Positions 41,153 through 50,054 of a stretch of 64,000 bases of DNA are shown here, piece by piece. Numbering within the stretch: position 1 is the stretch's first letter; every line of letters starts with the position of its first letter. A program made the position numbers and the translations under genes. Origin of the DNA: Biformimicrobium ophioploci. Its GTDB lineage: Bacteria; Pseudomonadota; Gammaproteobacteria; Pseudomonadales; Cellvibrionaceae. The notes beneath the pieces were generated by a model, which did no database searches, was not told the origin of the DNA, and saw only the letters and a list, made by a program, of their open reading frames with translations. The DNA lies in contig NZ_BSYJ01000001.1 in the NCBI RefSeq assembly GCF_030270605.1, positions 434,001 to 498,000 of the forward strand, written 5' to 3'.

Positions 41153-42443
41153 GTCGCACGCACTCCGGAATCAGGAAAAGGTTCGCAGCCGTATCGAGCA
41201 GAACCTCAAGCGCCGTTACCGCAAGGAAAAGATCTTCCGCGGTTTCGGTATCGCCAGCATTGTCTTCGGCCTGCTGTGTGTGGCGGTATTGCTGACCGAT
41301 ATCATCTACAAGGGCCATGGCGCTTTCTTCCAGCACTACCTGCAGCTGGAAGTGCAATACGACCCCGAAACCCTGGGCATCGAGCAGGTGGACGAAAGCG
41401 CACTGGCACTCGCAAACTTTGATGGCGTCATCAAGGATGCGATGAAAGCGCGTTTCCCGGAGGCACGGGACCGCCGCGCGCGCCGCGAGCTCTACTCGAT
41501 TCCCTCGACCGACGCGCCTTTCGCACTGCGTGATCGCCTGCAGCAGGCGCCGCAGCTGCTCGGCGAGAGAGAGACAATCTGGGTCATGGTCGACGATGAT
41601 GTGGATGCGTTTATCAAGAGCCTCGATGAGATCGAAGGCGGCTTCCGCGGCCGGGTGTCCGAACGCAAGGCCGGCTGGTTGATGTCGCTGTATGAATCAG
41701 GCGAGTTGCAGAACCGCTTCAATACGCAGTTCTTCACTTCCGGCGATTCGCGTGAGCCGGAGCAGGCGGGTATCAAGGCCGCACTGGTGGGCTCTGCCCT
41801 CACTTTGTTGGTGACCCTGGCACTGTCATTCCCGATCGGTGTGGCTGCCGCAGTGTACCTGGAAGAATTCGCGCCGAAGAATCGCTGGACCGACCTGATC
41901 GAGGTCAATATCAACAACCTGGCTGCGGTCCCGTCCATCGTGTTCGGTTTGCTGGGCCTGGCGATCTTTATCAACTTCTTCGAGCTGCCGCGTTCGGCGC
42001 CGCTGATCGGCGGCCTGGTGCTGACCCTGATGACGCTGCCCACGATCATCATCTCCAGCCGCGCTGCGATCAAGGCGGTACCGCCGTCGATTCGTGAAGC
42101 GGCCATGGGTATGGGCGCGTCACGCATACAGGTGGTTTTCCACCATGTGTTGCCGCTGGCCATGCCGGGCATGCTGACCGGTGCCATCATCGGCCTGGCG
42201 CAGGCACTGGGTGAAACCGCGCCGCTACTGATGATCGGTATGGTGGCGTTTATCGTCGATGTGCCCACGGGTATCACCGACCCGGCCACCGTTCTGCCGG
42301 TACAGATTTTCCTCTGGGCGGACAGCCCGGAGCGGGCATTTATTGAAAAGACCTCTGCGGCCATTATGGTACTGCTGGCATTCCTGATCACCATGAATCT
42401 GGGTGCCGTTTGGCTGCGCAAGAAGCTGGAGCGCCGCTGGTAA
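41136..42443 (+). CDS. pstA: Phosphate ABC transporter permease PstA
   Basis: This is the second permease subunit. The start is either GTG 41136 (435 residues, overlapping pstC by 17 bp, with GAAGAA upstream) or ATG 41145 (432 residues). Like pstC it is the large variant: after helix 1 ([23 protein letters not shown]) there is a periplasmic insert of about 170 residues. The permease domain follows with [21 protein letters not shown] and the EAA loop [32 protein letters not shown]. It is followed 43 bp later by pstB. Confidence 0.94.
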   Translation: MNNMTKSHALRNQEKVRSRIEQNLKRRYRKEKIFRGFGIASIVFGLLCVAVLLTDIIYKGHGAFFQHYLQLEVQYDPETLGIEQVDESALALANFDGVIKDAMKARFPEARDRRARRELYSIPSTDAPFALRDRLQQAPQLLGERETIWVMVDDDVDAFIKSLDEIEGGFRGRVSERKAGWLMSLYESGELQNRFNTQFFTSGDSREPEQAGIKAALVGSALTLLVTLALSFPIGVAAAVYLEEFAPKNRWTDLIEVNINNLAAVPSIVFGLLGLAIFINFFELPRSAPLIGGLVLTLMTLPTIIISSRAAIKAVPPSIREAAMGMGASRIQVVFHHVLPLAMPGMLTGAIIGLAQALGETAPLLMIGMVAFIVDVPTGITDPATVLPVQIFLWADSPERAFIEKTSAAIMVLLAFLITMNLGAVWLRKKLERRW

Positions 42444-42486
42444 AAGTCATTACCCCGGTAAAATCCGCAAGAAGCGAGTTATCCTT

Positions 42487-43356
42487 ATGAATTCGATTGC
42501 GACTGCAGTAAGCATGCCGGAAACGGCAGTACAGGAAGGAACAGACGTGGATCACAAGATCGAGTATCCGGCCACTACCGTCGGCGCGCCCTTTGTGGAC
42601 AAGGCCAAGTTGCGTATGCGCGGTATCGATGTCTTCTATGGCGACAAGCAGGCCATCCACAATGTGAGCCTGGATATCGGCCAGCATGAAGTGGTGGCGA
42701 TGATCGGCCCTTCCGGGTGCGGCAAGTCCACGTTCCTGCGCTGCCTGAACCGCATGAACGACACCATTGAGGGTTGTCGTGTCAGTGGCGACATCCAGCT
42801 TGACGGTGAGCAGATCAACGGTGCGAGCGTCGATGTGGTGCCGCTCCGTGCCCGGGTGGGCATGGTGTTCCAGAAGCCCAACCCGTTTCCCAAGACCATT
42901 TATGAAAACGTCGCCTATGGCCCGCGTATCCACGGTCTCGCCAGCCGCCGTGCAGAGCTGGACGAAATCGTCGAGACCAGCCTGACCCGCGCCGGCCTCT
43001 GGAATGAAGTGAAGGATCGCCTGGACCAGCCGGGCACCGGCCTGTCCGGTGGTCAGCAGCAGCGCCTGTGTATCGCACGTGCGATTGCGGTGAGCCCGGA
43101 AGTGATCCTGATGGATGAGCCTTGCTCGGCACTGGACCCGATCGCCACCGCGCGTATCGAGGAGCTGATCAGCGAGCTGCGGGAAAACTTCACCATCGCG
43201 ATCGTGACCCACTCCATGCAACAGGCCGCGCGCGTCAGCCAGCGCACCGCCTATTTCCACCTGGGTAACCTGGTGGAAGTGAACGACACCGAACGGGTCT
43301 TTACCAACCCGGAACACGCACTCACCGAAGCCTACATTACGGGCCGATTCGGTTAA
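42487..43356 (+). CDS. pstB: Phosphate ABC transporter ATP-binding protein PstB
   Basis: PstB energises phosphate uptake. The start ATG 42487 ([15 protein letters not shown]) gives 289 residues, longer than E. coli (257) by an N-terminal tail. Walker [20 protein letters not shown] is near residue 75, the Q-loop is [19 protein letters not shown], the ABC signature is [17 protein letters not shown], and Walker B is [22 protein letters not shown]. The upstream frame to 42403 overlaps pstA in another phase and is not used. phoU follows after 11 bp. Confidence 0.96.
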   Translation: MNSIATAVSMPETAVQEGTDVDHKIEYPATTVGAPFVDKAKLRMRGIDVFYGDKQAIHNVSLDIGQHEVVAMIGPSGCGKSTFLRCLNRMNDTIEGCRVSGDIQLDGEQINGASVDVVPLRARVGMVFQKPNPFPKTIYENVAYGPRIHGLASRRAELDEIVETSLTRAGLWNEVKDRLDQPGTGLSGGQQQRLCIARAIAVSPEVILMDEPCSALDPIATARIEELISELRENFTIAIVTHSMQQAARVSQRTAYFHLGNLVEVNDTERVFTNPEHALTEAYITGRFG

Positions 43357-43367
43357 GGGGACCAAGG

Positions 43368-44051
43368 ATGCCAATGCAATTCGACCAGCATATCTCCCGT
43401 CAATTCAATGACGATCTGGAGCAGATCAAGACCGACATGCTGGAAATGGGCGGCGTGGTCGCGCGCCAGGTGGAAGACGCGGTAACCGCACTGGCCGACG
43501 CCGACAGCGAGCTGGCCGAAAAGGTCATCCGTATCGAAGAGGAAATCGACGAGCGCGAGATGACGCTGGATGAGAACTGTACCCTGATCATCGCCAAGCG
43601 CCAGCCCGCCGCTTCCGACCTGCGCATGGTGATGTCGGTGATACGTACGGTGCACGACCTGGAGCGCATCGGTGACGAGGCTCAGAAGATTGCCAAGCTC
43701 GCAATCCAGCTGTCCCAGGAAGGCAGTGCGCCGCGCGGTTATACCGAGGTGCGCCACATTGCCACCGCGGTGCGTGCCATGCTCAACGAGTCGCTGGACG
43801 CATTCACCCGCTTCGACGCCGAATCCGCACTCAAGACCATGGCTGCGGATGAGCAGGTGGACCAGGACTACAAGTCTGCGATCCGCGAAATGGTGACTTA
43901 CATGATGGAAGACCCGCGCAGTATCTCGCGCGGTATCAATGTCCTGTGGGCACTGCGCTCGCTCGAGCGCATCGGCGATCACGCCAAGAATATCTGCGAG
44001 CAGGTGGTGTACCTGGTGCGCGGTACCGATATCCGCCACGGTAACCTCTGA
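43368..44051 (+). CDS. phoU: Phosphate transport regulator PhoU
   Basis: PhoU links the Pst transporter to PhoR, silencing the Pho response when phosphate is plentiful. The 227-residue protein is built of two three-helix PhoU repeats, each with the metal-binding E/DxxxD pattern (for example DNCTLIIAKRQPAASDLRMVMSVIRTVHDLERIGDEA and LWALRSLERIGDHAKNICEQVVYLVRG). The first is at about residues 65-105, the second at about 190-220. ATG 43368 follows GGGGACCAAGG; a second ATG two codons later is possible. It is the last gene of the pst operon. Confidence 0.95.
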   Translation: MPMQFDQHISRQFNDDLEQIKTDMLEMGGVVARQVEDAVTALADADSELAEKVIRIEEEIDEREMTLDENCTLIIAKRQPAASDLRMVMSVIRTVHDLERIGDEAQKIAKLAIQLSQEGSAPRGYTEVRHIATAVRAMLNESLDAFTRFDAESALKTMAADEQVDQDYKSAIREMVTYMMEDPRSISRGINVLWALRSLERIGDHAKNICEQVVYLVRGTDIRHGNL

Positions 44052-44066
44052 GTCCGGAGGTTACCG
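44039..44066. terminator. Hairpin spanning the phoU stop codon
   Basis: CGGTAACCTC (44039-44048) and GAGGTTACCG (44057-44066) form a perfect 10-bp stem whose loop holds the phoU TGA. No T-run follows, so it may mark a Rho-dependent end or protect the 3' end of the operon transcript. Confidence 0.5.
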
Positions 44067-44122
44067 CAACGGTAGAGGGCTGGATGCGCCGCTCGTGAGC
44101 GGTGAAAGGCTGTACTGGGCCG

Positions 44123-45406
44123 CTAACCCCCGGCCAGCTGCTGCATGCGCGCCCGCGCCTGCTTGCCGACATTGCCGGGGTCCTGCGCTGCCATCTGGTA
44201 GTTGCGCAGGGCGCCGTTTCGATCTCCTCGCGCTTCCATCGTCTCCCCCAGGAACAGGTATGCCGCTGCGGTCTGCAGCAGTCCCAGTGAGCGGGTCAGG
44301 TCCTTTTCCGCCGCGCTGTACTGGCCGAGCCTGGTGCGGGTCATGCCCCGCGCCAGCCAGTTGGAAAACAGCTGCGGGTTTTCACTGACCGCACGATTGT
44401 AGGCCGCCAGCGCGCTCTGGTAATCATTGCGCGCGAACTGGATATCGCCTTCCAGTGCAAAGAAAGCACCCTCTCGCGGCTGCATCTGCTGTGCACGCTG
44501 CAGGTATTTCAGGGCCAGGTCCCAGTCCTTCTTGCCGGCCGCACGTCGCGCGTCGTCATAGGCCAGATAGGCACCGCGGCCGCGGTTCAGCTGGCGCATG
44601 GCACTCTGGAAGGCGTCGCGATTGGTGGTGCCGCCGGCGGGTAGCTGCGTTGCATGGCGCTTGTTGGCCTCGACCCGCGCTGCGGAAGGCGGATGGCTGG
44701 CAAACAGGGCCTCGAACGCATTACTTTCACGACCGCGTGACAGCGCCAGGAACTTTTCCTGCACCCGCACCGCTCCCTGCGGGTCATAACCGGCCTTGCT
44801 CATGTAGCGCATCCCCACTTCGTCAGACTGCAGCTCGTTGCTGCGGCCGTAACGTGCGATGTAGGCGGCGCCACCAAGGGCGCCGGCCTGGCTGGCAATA
44901 TCCCCCCACTCGCTGTCCTGGGTTGTGGCCCCCAGTACGGCTATGCCCACCCCGAGTACCTGCTGGCGTGACATCGCCTGGGCCGAGTGACGCGCGGCCG
45001 AGTGTACTATCTCGTGCGCCAGCACCGCGGCCAGCTCTGCCTCATCATCCAGGCGCATCAGCAGGCCGCGATTGATGGCGATCTTGCCACCGGGCAGCGC
45101 CCAGGCATTGGCCTCGGAGTTGTTCAACACGACAAATTCGTAGGGCAGCGTCGGGTTGTCGGAAACGCGGGCGAGCTTCTTCCCCACCGAGCTGACATAG
45201 CGCTGCAGGCCCGGGTCCAGGCTGTAGGCGCCGCCTTGCTGCTGCTGGTTGAGGGGATACTGGCGCTCGCCGATGGCGATTTCCTGTGCTGGTGACATCA
45301 GCGACAGCTCCTGCTCACCGGTAACCGGGTTGACCGAGCATCCTGTAACGGCGACGCCAATGGTGGTGCTGAGGCCAAGGCCGAGGAAAAGTTTCCGCGA
45401 GATCAT
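44123..45406 (-). CDS. M48-family metalloprotease lipoprotein with TPR domain (BepA/YfgC-like)
   Basis: This is a periplasmic Zn-dependent protease of the type involved in outer-membrane protein quality control. The start ATG 45406 (MISRKLFLGLGLSTTIGVAVTGC) gives 427 residues; the signal ends in a lipobox VTGC, suggesting lipid attachment at Cys23. The M48 catalytic motif is LAAVLAHEIVHSAARHSAQ (HEIVH), with the third-ligand glutamate region RSNELQSDEVGMRYMSKAGYDP. The C-terminal 170 residues are TPR helices (for example LKYLQRAQQMQPREGAFFALEGDIQFARNDY). The name by homology is good to family level only; E. coli BepA is 487 residues. Confidence 0.88.
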   Translation of the reverse strand: MISRKLFLGLGLSTTIGVAVTGCSVNPVTGEQELSLMSPAQEIAIGERQYPLNQQQQGGAYSLDPGLQRYVSSVGKKLARVSDNPTLPYEFVVLNNSEANAWALPGGKIAINRGLLMRLDDEAELAAVLAHEIVHSAARHSAQAMSRQQVLGVGIAVLGATTQDSEWGDIASQAGALGGAAYIARYGRSNELQSDEVGMRYMSKAGYDPQGAVRVQEKFLALSRGRESNAFEALFASHPPSAARVEANKRHATQLPAGGTTNRDAFQSAMRQLNRGRGAYLAYDDARRAAGKKDWDLALKYLQRAQQMQPREGAFFALEGDIQFARNDYQSALAAYNRAVSENPQLFSNWLARGMTRTRLGQYSAAEKDLTRSLGLLQTAAAYLFLGETMEARGDRNGALRNYQMAAQDPGNVGKQARARMQQLAGG

Positions 45407-45479
45407 CTGTGCTCCCTGTATAATTCGCAAAAATTTCTGGCAGCCGGCTGCGCGCGGGCTGTCGCGATAGGGGCAGATT

Positions 45480-45959
45480 ATGTCAGCTTTACAGATAATT
45501 GAACTCATCGCGGGCAAGAATGCCGATGGCGAGCCGGTGGTGGAACGCTTACAGGTGCGCGTCAACGAGGACGATACCTGCCAGTTGGTACGCTCGCCGG
45601 CTTTCCTCAAGGGGCTGGCCAGTGGCGACATCATCAAGGTACAACCCGGAGAAGGCACTTTCGAACTGGTGCGTCGCTCCGGCAACCTGGCCGTTCGGGT
45701 CTTCTGCCGTGGCGATAGCGCGGAGCTTTCCGACCAGTTGACCCCGCAGCTGGAAAAGCTCGGTGGCGAGCTGGATATGGAGACGCCGCGCCTGCTGATC
45801 TACTCGATCCATGTCAGCTGCGGCTTTACCGAGATCGAGAAAATCCTCAACAGCATCACCGACGGTGCCAACAGTGTGTGGTACTACGGTAATGTATATG
45901 ACGCGGAAGACGGGCAGACGCCACTGAACTGGTGGCAGGATTTGCTCAAGCCCGAGTGA
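45480..45959 (+). CDS. DUF4265 domain-containing protein
   Basis: A 159-residue soluble protein with no signal peptide. It starts MSALQIIELIAGKNADGEPVVERLQVRVNEDD and includes SPAFLKGLASGDIIKVQPGEGTFELVRRSGNLAVRVF, which resembles DUF4265, a family without a known function. The C-terminal half (ETPRLLIYSIHVSCGFTEIEKILNSITD) looks like a small alpha/beta domain. It diverges from the M48 protease gene (74 bp apart). The structured repeat at 45977-46056 lies directly downstream, before yaaA. Confidence 0.75.
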   Translation: MSALQIIELIAGKNADGEPVVERLQVRVNEDDTCQLVRSPAFLKGLASGDIIKVQPGEGTFELVRRSGNLAVRVFCRGDSAELSDQLTPQLEKLGGELDMETPRLLIYSIHVSCGFTEIEKILNSITDGANSVWYYGNVYDAEDGQTPLNWWQDLLKPE

Positions 45960-45976
45960 TTGACGTGGGGCTGGTA

Positions 45977-46056
45977 AAGCGTTTTCAGACACGCTGTGAA
46001 TACGTCCCTGTACGCTCGACGGCCGCGTCCATGCGGCCGACGGTCTGAAAACGCTT
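45977..46056 (-). repeat. Structured interspersed repeat, copy 2 (80 bp)
   Basis: AAGCGTTTTCAGAC (45977-45990) and GTCTGAAAACGCTT (46043-46056) are perfect 14-bp terminal inverted repeats. The interior is the reverse complement of the core at 24292-24350 with three mismatches and contains GGCCGC / GCGGCC around GTCCAT. It lies in the gap between the DUF4265 gene and yaaA and could also act as a terminator-like structure for the former. Confidence 0.88.
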
Positions 46057-46100
46057 AACGCAGCCGCCACGGCCGACCCAAGAGAAGAGTCGCGAGAAAA

Positions 46101-46877
46101 ATGCTAATAGTTATTTCCCCTGCCAAGACCCTCGATTACGAGAGCGAGATCCCCGCGCTTGATACCACCCAGCCGGATTTGCTCAAGGATTCCGCCGAGC
46201 TCGTAAAGGAGCTGCGCGAGCTGCAGCCGCAGGATATCTGCACCCTGATGAAGGTATCGGACAAGATCGGCGTGCTCAACTACGATCGTTTTCAGGCCTG
46301 GAAGCGCCCGTTTACCGGCAAGAATGCCCGCCCGGCGCTGCTCGCCTTCAAGGGCGATGTCTATACCGGGCTGGAAGCGGAAAGCTTCGGCAAGCGCGAC
46401 TTCGCCTTTGCGCAGAAACACCTGCGCATCCTGTCCGGCCTCTACGGTGTGCTGCGCCCGCTGGACCTGATGCAGCCCTACCGGCTGGAGATGGGTACCA
46501 AATTTGCCAATGGGCGCGGCAAGGACCTGTATGCGTTCTGGGGTGACCAGGTGACCGAGGCCATCAACGCGCAGCTGGCATCACTCAAGAGCAGGGAGCT
46601 GGTCAACCTGGCCTCCAACGAGTATTTCAAGTCGGTCAAAAAGAAACAGCTGGCCGGCGAGATCATTACGCCGCACTTCAAGGACCTGAAAAACGGCGAG
46701 TACAAGATGATCAGCTTCTTTGCCAAGAAGGCGCGCGGCATGATGAGCCAGTGGGCCATCCGCAACCGGGTCAAGCAGGCGGAACAGCTGAAGGCATTCG
46801 ATATGGCCGGCTACCGCTTCAACAGCGCCATGTCATCCGGCAACGACTGGGTGTTTACCCGCGACGAGGCCCAGTAA
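46101..46877 (+). CDS. yaaA: Peroxide stress protein YaaA
   Basis: YaaA (DUF328/UPF0246) lowers intracellular iron during peroxide stress in E. coli and binds DNA in vitro. The 258-residue protein matches the family length. It begins MLIVISPAKTLDYES and has KNARPALLAFKGDVYTGLEAESF, LRILSGLYGVLRPLDLMQPYRLEMGTKF and NLASNEYFKSVK, all family-conserved. The DUF938 gene starts 6 bp past its stop. OxyR, which controls yaaA in E. coli, is encoded at 55890-56825; I did not identify an OxyR site upstream of this gene. Confidence 0.95.
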   Translation: MLIVISPAKTLDYESEIPALDTTQPDLLKDSAELVKELRELQPQDICTLMKVSDKIGVLNYDRFQAWKRPFTGKNARPALLAFKGDVYTGLEAESFGKRDFAFAQKHLRILSGLYGVLRPLDLMQPYRLEMGTKFANGRGKDLYAFWGDQVTEAINAQLASLKSRELVNLASNEYFKSVKKKQLAGEIITPHFKDLKNGEYKMISFFAKKARGMMSQWAIRNRVKQAEQLKAFDMAGYRFNSAMSSGNDWVFTRDEAQ

Positions 46878-46883
46878 GCGCGC

Positions 46884-47528
46884 ATGGCTGAGACCGGAAA
46901 CGCCGGGCTGCCGGACTCGCCTTCCTGTGCGCGCAACCGCGCACCTATCCTGTTGGAATTACAGCGGTTGTTTGCGGACCGGCGCAATGTACTGGAGATC
47001 GGCAGCGGTACCGGCCAGCATGCAGTCTACTTTGCACCGCGCCTGCCGCATTTGCGCTGGCAGACCTCGGACCTGAACGAAAACCTGCCAGGAATCCGGG
47101 CCTGGCTGGCGGCGCAGCCGGCCCCGAATCTGGTGGCGCCGCTGCTGCTGGATGTTACCGGCAAATGGCCGGCGATCAGCGTGGATGCAGTGTTTACCGC
47201 CAACAGCCTGCATATCATGGGTTGGGACTGTGTTGAGGCGTTCTTCCACGGCCTGCCAGGGGTGCTCGCGCCGCGGGCCTGCCTCGCGGTCTATGGGCCA
47301 GTAAGATTAGGCGGCGAATACACCAGTGCCTCCAATGCCGAGTTTGACGAGTGGCTCAAGGCGCGCGATCCCCGCAGCGGTATCCGCGACCTCGAGGCGT
47401 TGGATGCGCTTGCCAGCGCTGCGGGCCTGCAGCGCACAGAAATGATCGCCATGCCGGCAAATAACTATCTGCTGGTCTGGTGCAAGGAAACAACGAATAA
47501 GGAGTCTGGAAAATGGAAGAAGCGGTAA
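46884..47528 (+). CDS. DUF938 family SAM-dependent methyltransferase
   Basis: The 214-residue protein begins with the family segment PSCARNRAPILLELQRLFADRRNVLEIGSGTGQHAVYFAPRLPHL, where LEIGSGTGQH is SAM motif I. It continues with WQTSDLNENLPGIRAWLA and the conserved FTANSLHIMGWDCVEAFF. The substrate is unknown for this family. It is tightly spaced after yaaA (6 bp). The downstream gene starts inside it in another frame (overlap 16 bp), so the three are probably one transcript. Confidence 0.88.
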   Translation: MAETGNAGLPDSPSCARNRAPILLELQRLFADRRNVLEIGSGTGQHAVYFAPRLPHLRWQTSDLNENLPGIRAWLAAQPAPNLVAPLLLDVTGKWPAISVDAVFTANSLHIMGWDCVEAFFHGLPGVLAPRACLAVYGPVRLGGEYTSASNAEFDEWLKARDPRSGIRDLEALDALASAAGLQRTEMIAMPANNYLLVWCKETTNKESGKWKKR

Positions 47529-47887
47529 CCGGTATCCCGGTCGCATTTCAGGTCGGTGTGGGCATATTTGCCGCACTGGCCGCGGTATTTTTCTTTGCCA
47601 AATATCGCGAGGCCGCGGCAGCGCTGCAGGTGAGCGAGAAGGTCAAGAAAAAGTACTCGCGCGAACTGGACCGCCTGCAGGACGTCGCAAAGCTGCGCGT
47701 GGTGCGCGACGCGCTGCTGTCAGAGCAGGGCGACAATGTCGATGACGAGGGCCGCCAGCACCTGCTGCTGCGCGATGCTGACGGCAGGCTTTTCCATGTG
47801 GCGTTGCAGAAAACCGTGGCGCCAGCCGACGGTGAGGTGGCCATTACCCGTAACGGCGAGCGGGTTGTCCTGCAGGAGCCCCGCTAA
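47513..47887 (+). CDS. Small membrane-anchored protein of unknown function
   Basis: A 124-residue protein with one N-terminal membrane helix (VAFQVGVGIFAALAAVFFFAKY). A charged, probably coiled-coil segment follows (REAAAALQVSEKVKKKYSRELDRLQDVAKLRVVRDALL, residues 32-69). A small C-terminal domain reads GRQHLLLRDADGRLFHVALQKTVAPADGEVAITRNGERVVLQEPR. I do not recognise a family. The ATG 47513 lies inside the end of the DUF938 gene with AAGGAG upstream, and the gene ends 13 bp from the convergent phoR stop. Confidence 0.7.
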   Translation: MEEAVTGIPVAFQVGVGIFAALAAVFFFAKYREAAAALQVSEKVKKKYSRELDRLQDVAKLRVVRDALLSEQGDNVDDEGRQHLLLRDADGRLFHVALQKTVAPADGEVAITRNGERVVLQEPR

Positions 47888-47900
47888 GTGCGGGAAATAT

Positions 47901-49220
47901 TCAGGCGGCAGAAGCTGCCGACAGGCGCTCCGGCGGGAAATGCAGGGTGAAGTTACTGCCTCTGCCCGGCGCGCTCTCGATATCCAGCGCGCCGCCGTGG
48001 CGCACCATCACATGCTTGACGATGGCAAGGCCGAGGCCGGTACCGCCGGTGGCGCGATCCCTGCCGGAATCGACTCGGTAAAAGCGTTCGGTCAGGCGTG
48101 GGAAGTGCACGGCGGCGATGCCGAGGCCCTGGTCCCTGACGGAAAAGTGCCCGCCGCGGATATCGCGCCACCAGCGCAGGGTGATGGTGCCGCCGTTCGG
48201 GCTGTAGCGCACAGCGTTACTGGCCAGGTTGGCGAAGGCGCTGTGCAGCTCCTTGCTGCTGCCGGCAATCACGCATTCATCGCTGCATTCCACCACCACC
48301 GTGTGGCGACCGTTACTCAGGGCGCGGGTCTCGTTGGCGACGGCGGCCACCAGCGGCCCCACATCCACCTCTTCTGAACCCCTTTGCTGGTCACTGGTTT
48401 CCAGCTTCGACAATACCAGCAGGTCCTGCACCAGCGCGGCCATTCGCTCGGCCTGCTGCTGCATCTGTTCGATGGGCCTGGCCCATTTCTCGGGGGCCTG
48501 GCCACTGGCCTCCAGCGTTTCCAGGTAGCCGCTGACCACGGTTAATGGCGTGAGTAATTCATGGGAGACGTTGGCGACAAAATCCTGGCGCATCTGTTCG
48601 AGGCGGAACAGGCGGGTGGTATCGCGTACCACTACCAGCGCCTCATTGTTGCCGAAGCGGGTGACCTCCACCTGCAGGAAACGCTCCTCGTTGCCGGGGG
48701 CGCGCATGGTCAGCGGTTCATCCCGTTGGGCGCCGTGCAGGTAATCGACGAACGCCGGCTCGCGCACAAAATTGGTCAACGCCTGGCCTTCATCACCCGG
48801 CTGCAGGTTCAGCAGGCGCGCGGCGGCGGGGTTCCACCAGGACAGGTCGTCGCCGTTCTCCAGTGCGACGATGCCCTCGCGCAGGGCGCCGGTGCTGTCC
48901 TGCACGCGCCGCAGGAGCGCGTGCAGTTTCTGTTTTTCACGCCGGTGGCGGCGCTGCATGCGGTAGAAGTCGTCGGAAATATTGCCCCAGATGCCGAAGC
49001 TGATGGGCGGGGTGCCGCGTCGGCCGAGGCTCAGCCAGCGGTCGAAGCGGGCCTGCTGGATGAAAACCCAGGCGAGGTAAATGGCGAGGCTGAGGACGAG
49101 CCCCGGCAACCAGAGACCGGTACTGGCCCCGAAAATTGCGCAACCCAGCGCGATGATGACAAAGCGGGCAAGTTCGCCGATGCTGCGGTCCAAGCCTGTC
49201 CTCCGGTTGGTCTGCGCCAT
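47901..49220 (-). CDS. phoR: Phosphate regulon sensor histidine kinase PhoR
   Basis: PhoR is the membrane sensor kinase for phosphate limitation, taking input from PstSCAB-PhoU. The 439-residue protein has two close N-terminal membrane helices (ARFVIIALGCAIFGASTGLWLPGLVLSLAIYLAWVFI), a charged linker with RMQRRHRREKQKLHALLRR, and a PAS domain (about 110-200). The dimerisation/phosphoacceptor motif is DFVANVSHELLTPLTVVSGYLETL with the target His. The catalytic domain has N-box SAFANLASNAVRYSP and G-boxes DQGLGIAAVHFPRLTERF and GGTGLGLAIVKHVM. phoB lies 43 bp upstream on the same strand. Confidence 0.95.
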   Translation of the reverse strand: MAQTNRRTGLDRSIGELARFVIIALGCAIFGASTGLWLPGLVLSLAIYLAWVFIQQARFDRWLSLGRRGTPPISFGIWGNISDDFYRMQRRHRREKQKLHALLRRVQDSTGALREGIVALENGDDLSWWNPAAARLLNLQPGDEGQALTNFVREPAFVDYLHGAQRDEPLTMRAPGNEERFLQVEVTRFGNNEALVVVRDTTRLFRLEQMRQDFVANVSHELLTPLTVVSGYLETLEASGQAPEKWARPIEQMQQQAERMAALVQDLLVLSKLETSDQQRGSEEVDVGPLVAAVANETRALSNGRHTVVVECSDECVIAGSSKELHSAFANLASNAVRYSPNGGTITLRWWRDIRGGHFSVRDQGLGIAAVHFPRLTERFYRVDSGRDRATGGTGLGLAIVKHVMVRHGGALDIESAPGRGSNFTLHFPPERLSAASAA

Positions 49221-49263
49221 TTGCTGCGCGGCCTGCCGCGCGCAGCGGGCCGTGCCGGAATTG

Positions 49264-49968
49264 TTACACCTTTACAGGCGCTTGGGTAGAAAAGCGGTAG
49301 CCGGTGCCGCGTACGGTCTGAATCAACTGGTCGTGCCCCTCGAGGGCGATGGCTTTTCGCAGCCGGCGGATATGCACATCCACGGTGCGTTCCTCCACAT
49401 ACACGTTGCCGCCCCAGACATGGTCCAGGAGTTGTGTGCGGGTGTAGACACGCTCCTGGTGGGAAAGGAAAAACTGCAGCAGGCGAAATTCGGTGGGCCC
49501 CAGCTCCACCGGCTTGCCGTCGATGGTGACGCGGTGGCTGACCGGGTCCATGACCAGCTTGCCCGCCGTCAGCGGTGCATCGTCGTTGGCGGGACCAGCA
49601 CGGCGCAGTACTGCCTTCAGCCTTGCCACCAGCTCGCGCGGAGAGAACGGTTTGGTGATGTAGTCATCGGCGCCGGTTTCGAGGCCGCGGATCTTGTTGT
49701 CCTCGTCATTCTTGGCGGTGAGCATGACGATCGGGATCTGTGCAGTGACTTCGTCGCGCTTGAGGCGGCGCGCCAGCTCGATGCCACTGACATCGGGCAG
49801 CATCCAGTCGAGCAGGATCAGGTCGGGGGATTCGTCAATCACCAGGGCGTGGCCCTGCTGCGCATTCTCGGCCTCGAGGCAGCGGTAGTCTGCCATTTCC
49901 AGGGCGACGCGGAGCATATCCCGCACCGGGGCTTCATCATCGACGATCAGGATAGTCTTGCTGTTCAT
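49264..49968 (-). CDS. phoB: Phosphate regulon response regulator PhoB
   Basis: PhoB activates Pho-box promoters under phosphate starvation. The 234-residue protein has a receiver domain with the acidic pair Asp10-Asp11, phospho-acceptor Asp54 (LILLDWMLPDVSG) and Lys in TKPFSPRELVARLKAVLRR, and a C-terminal OmpR-type winged helix (about 130-230) with LGPTEFRLLQFFLSHQERVYTRTQLLDHVWG and RTVDVHIRRLRKAI. It lies upstream of phoR, and its own promoter has a Pho box at 50015-50032. The length matches E. coli PhoB (229). Confidence 0.97.
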   Translation of the reverse strand: MNSKTILIVDDEAPVRDMLRVALEMADYRCLEAENAQQGHALVIDESPDLILLDWMLPDVSGIELARRLKRDEVTAQIPIVMLTAKNDEDNKIRGLETGADDYITKPFSPRELVARLKAVLRRAGPANDDAPLTAGKLVMDPVSHRVTIDGKPVELGPTEFRLLQFFLSHQERVYTRTQLLDHVWGGNVYVEERTVDVHIRRLRKAIALEGHDQLIQTVRGTGYRFSTQAPVKV

Positions 49969-49998
49969 AACTGTCCGACTGCGTTGGGTTATTTGGCT

Positions 49999-50032
49999 AT
50001 TTAACGCCGTCCCTGTTGCAGTTATATGACAG
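49999..50032 (-). promoter_or_regulatory. Pho box and -10 element of phoBR (minus strand)
   Basis: Read on the minus strand, CTGTCATATAACTGCAAC (50032 to 50015) matches the PhoB consensus at 16 of 18 positions. TTAAAT (50004 to 49999) follows after 10 bp, the normal distance. This predicts positive autoregulation of phoBR, as in other enterics and pseudomonads. Confidence 0.82.
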
Positions 50033-50054
50033 TGGCGCGGGATTCAGTCAATCA

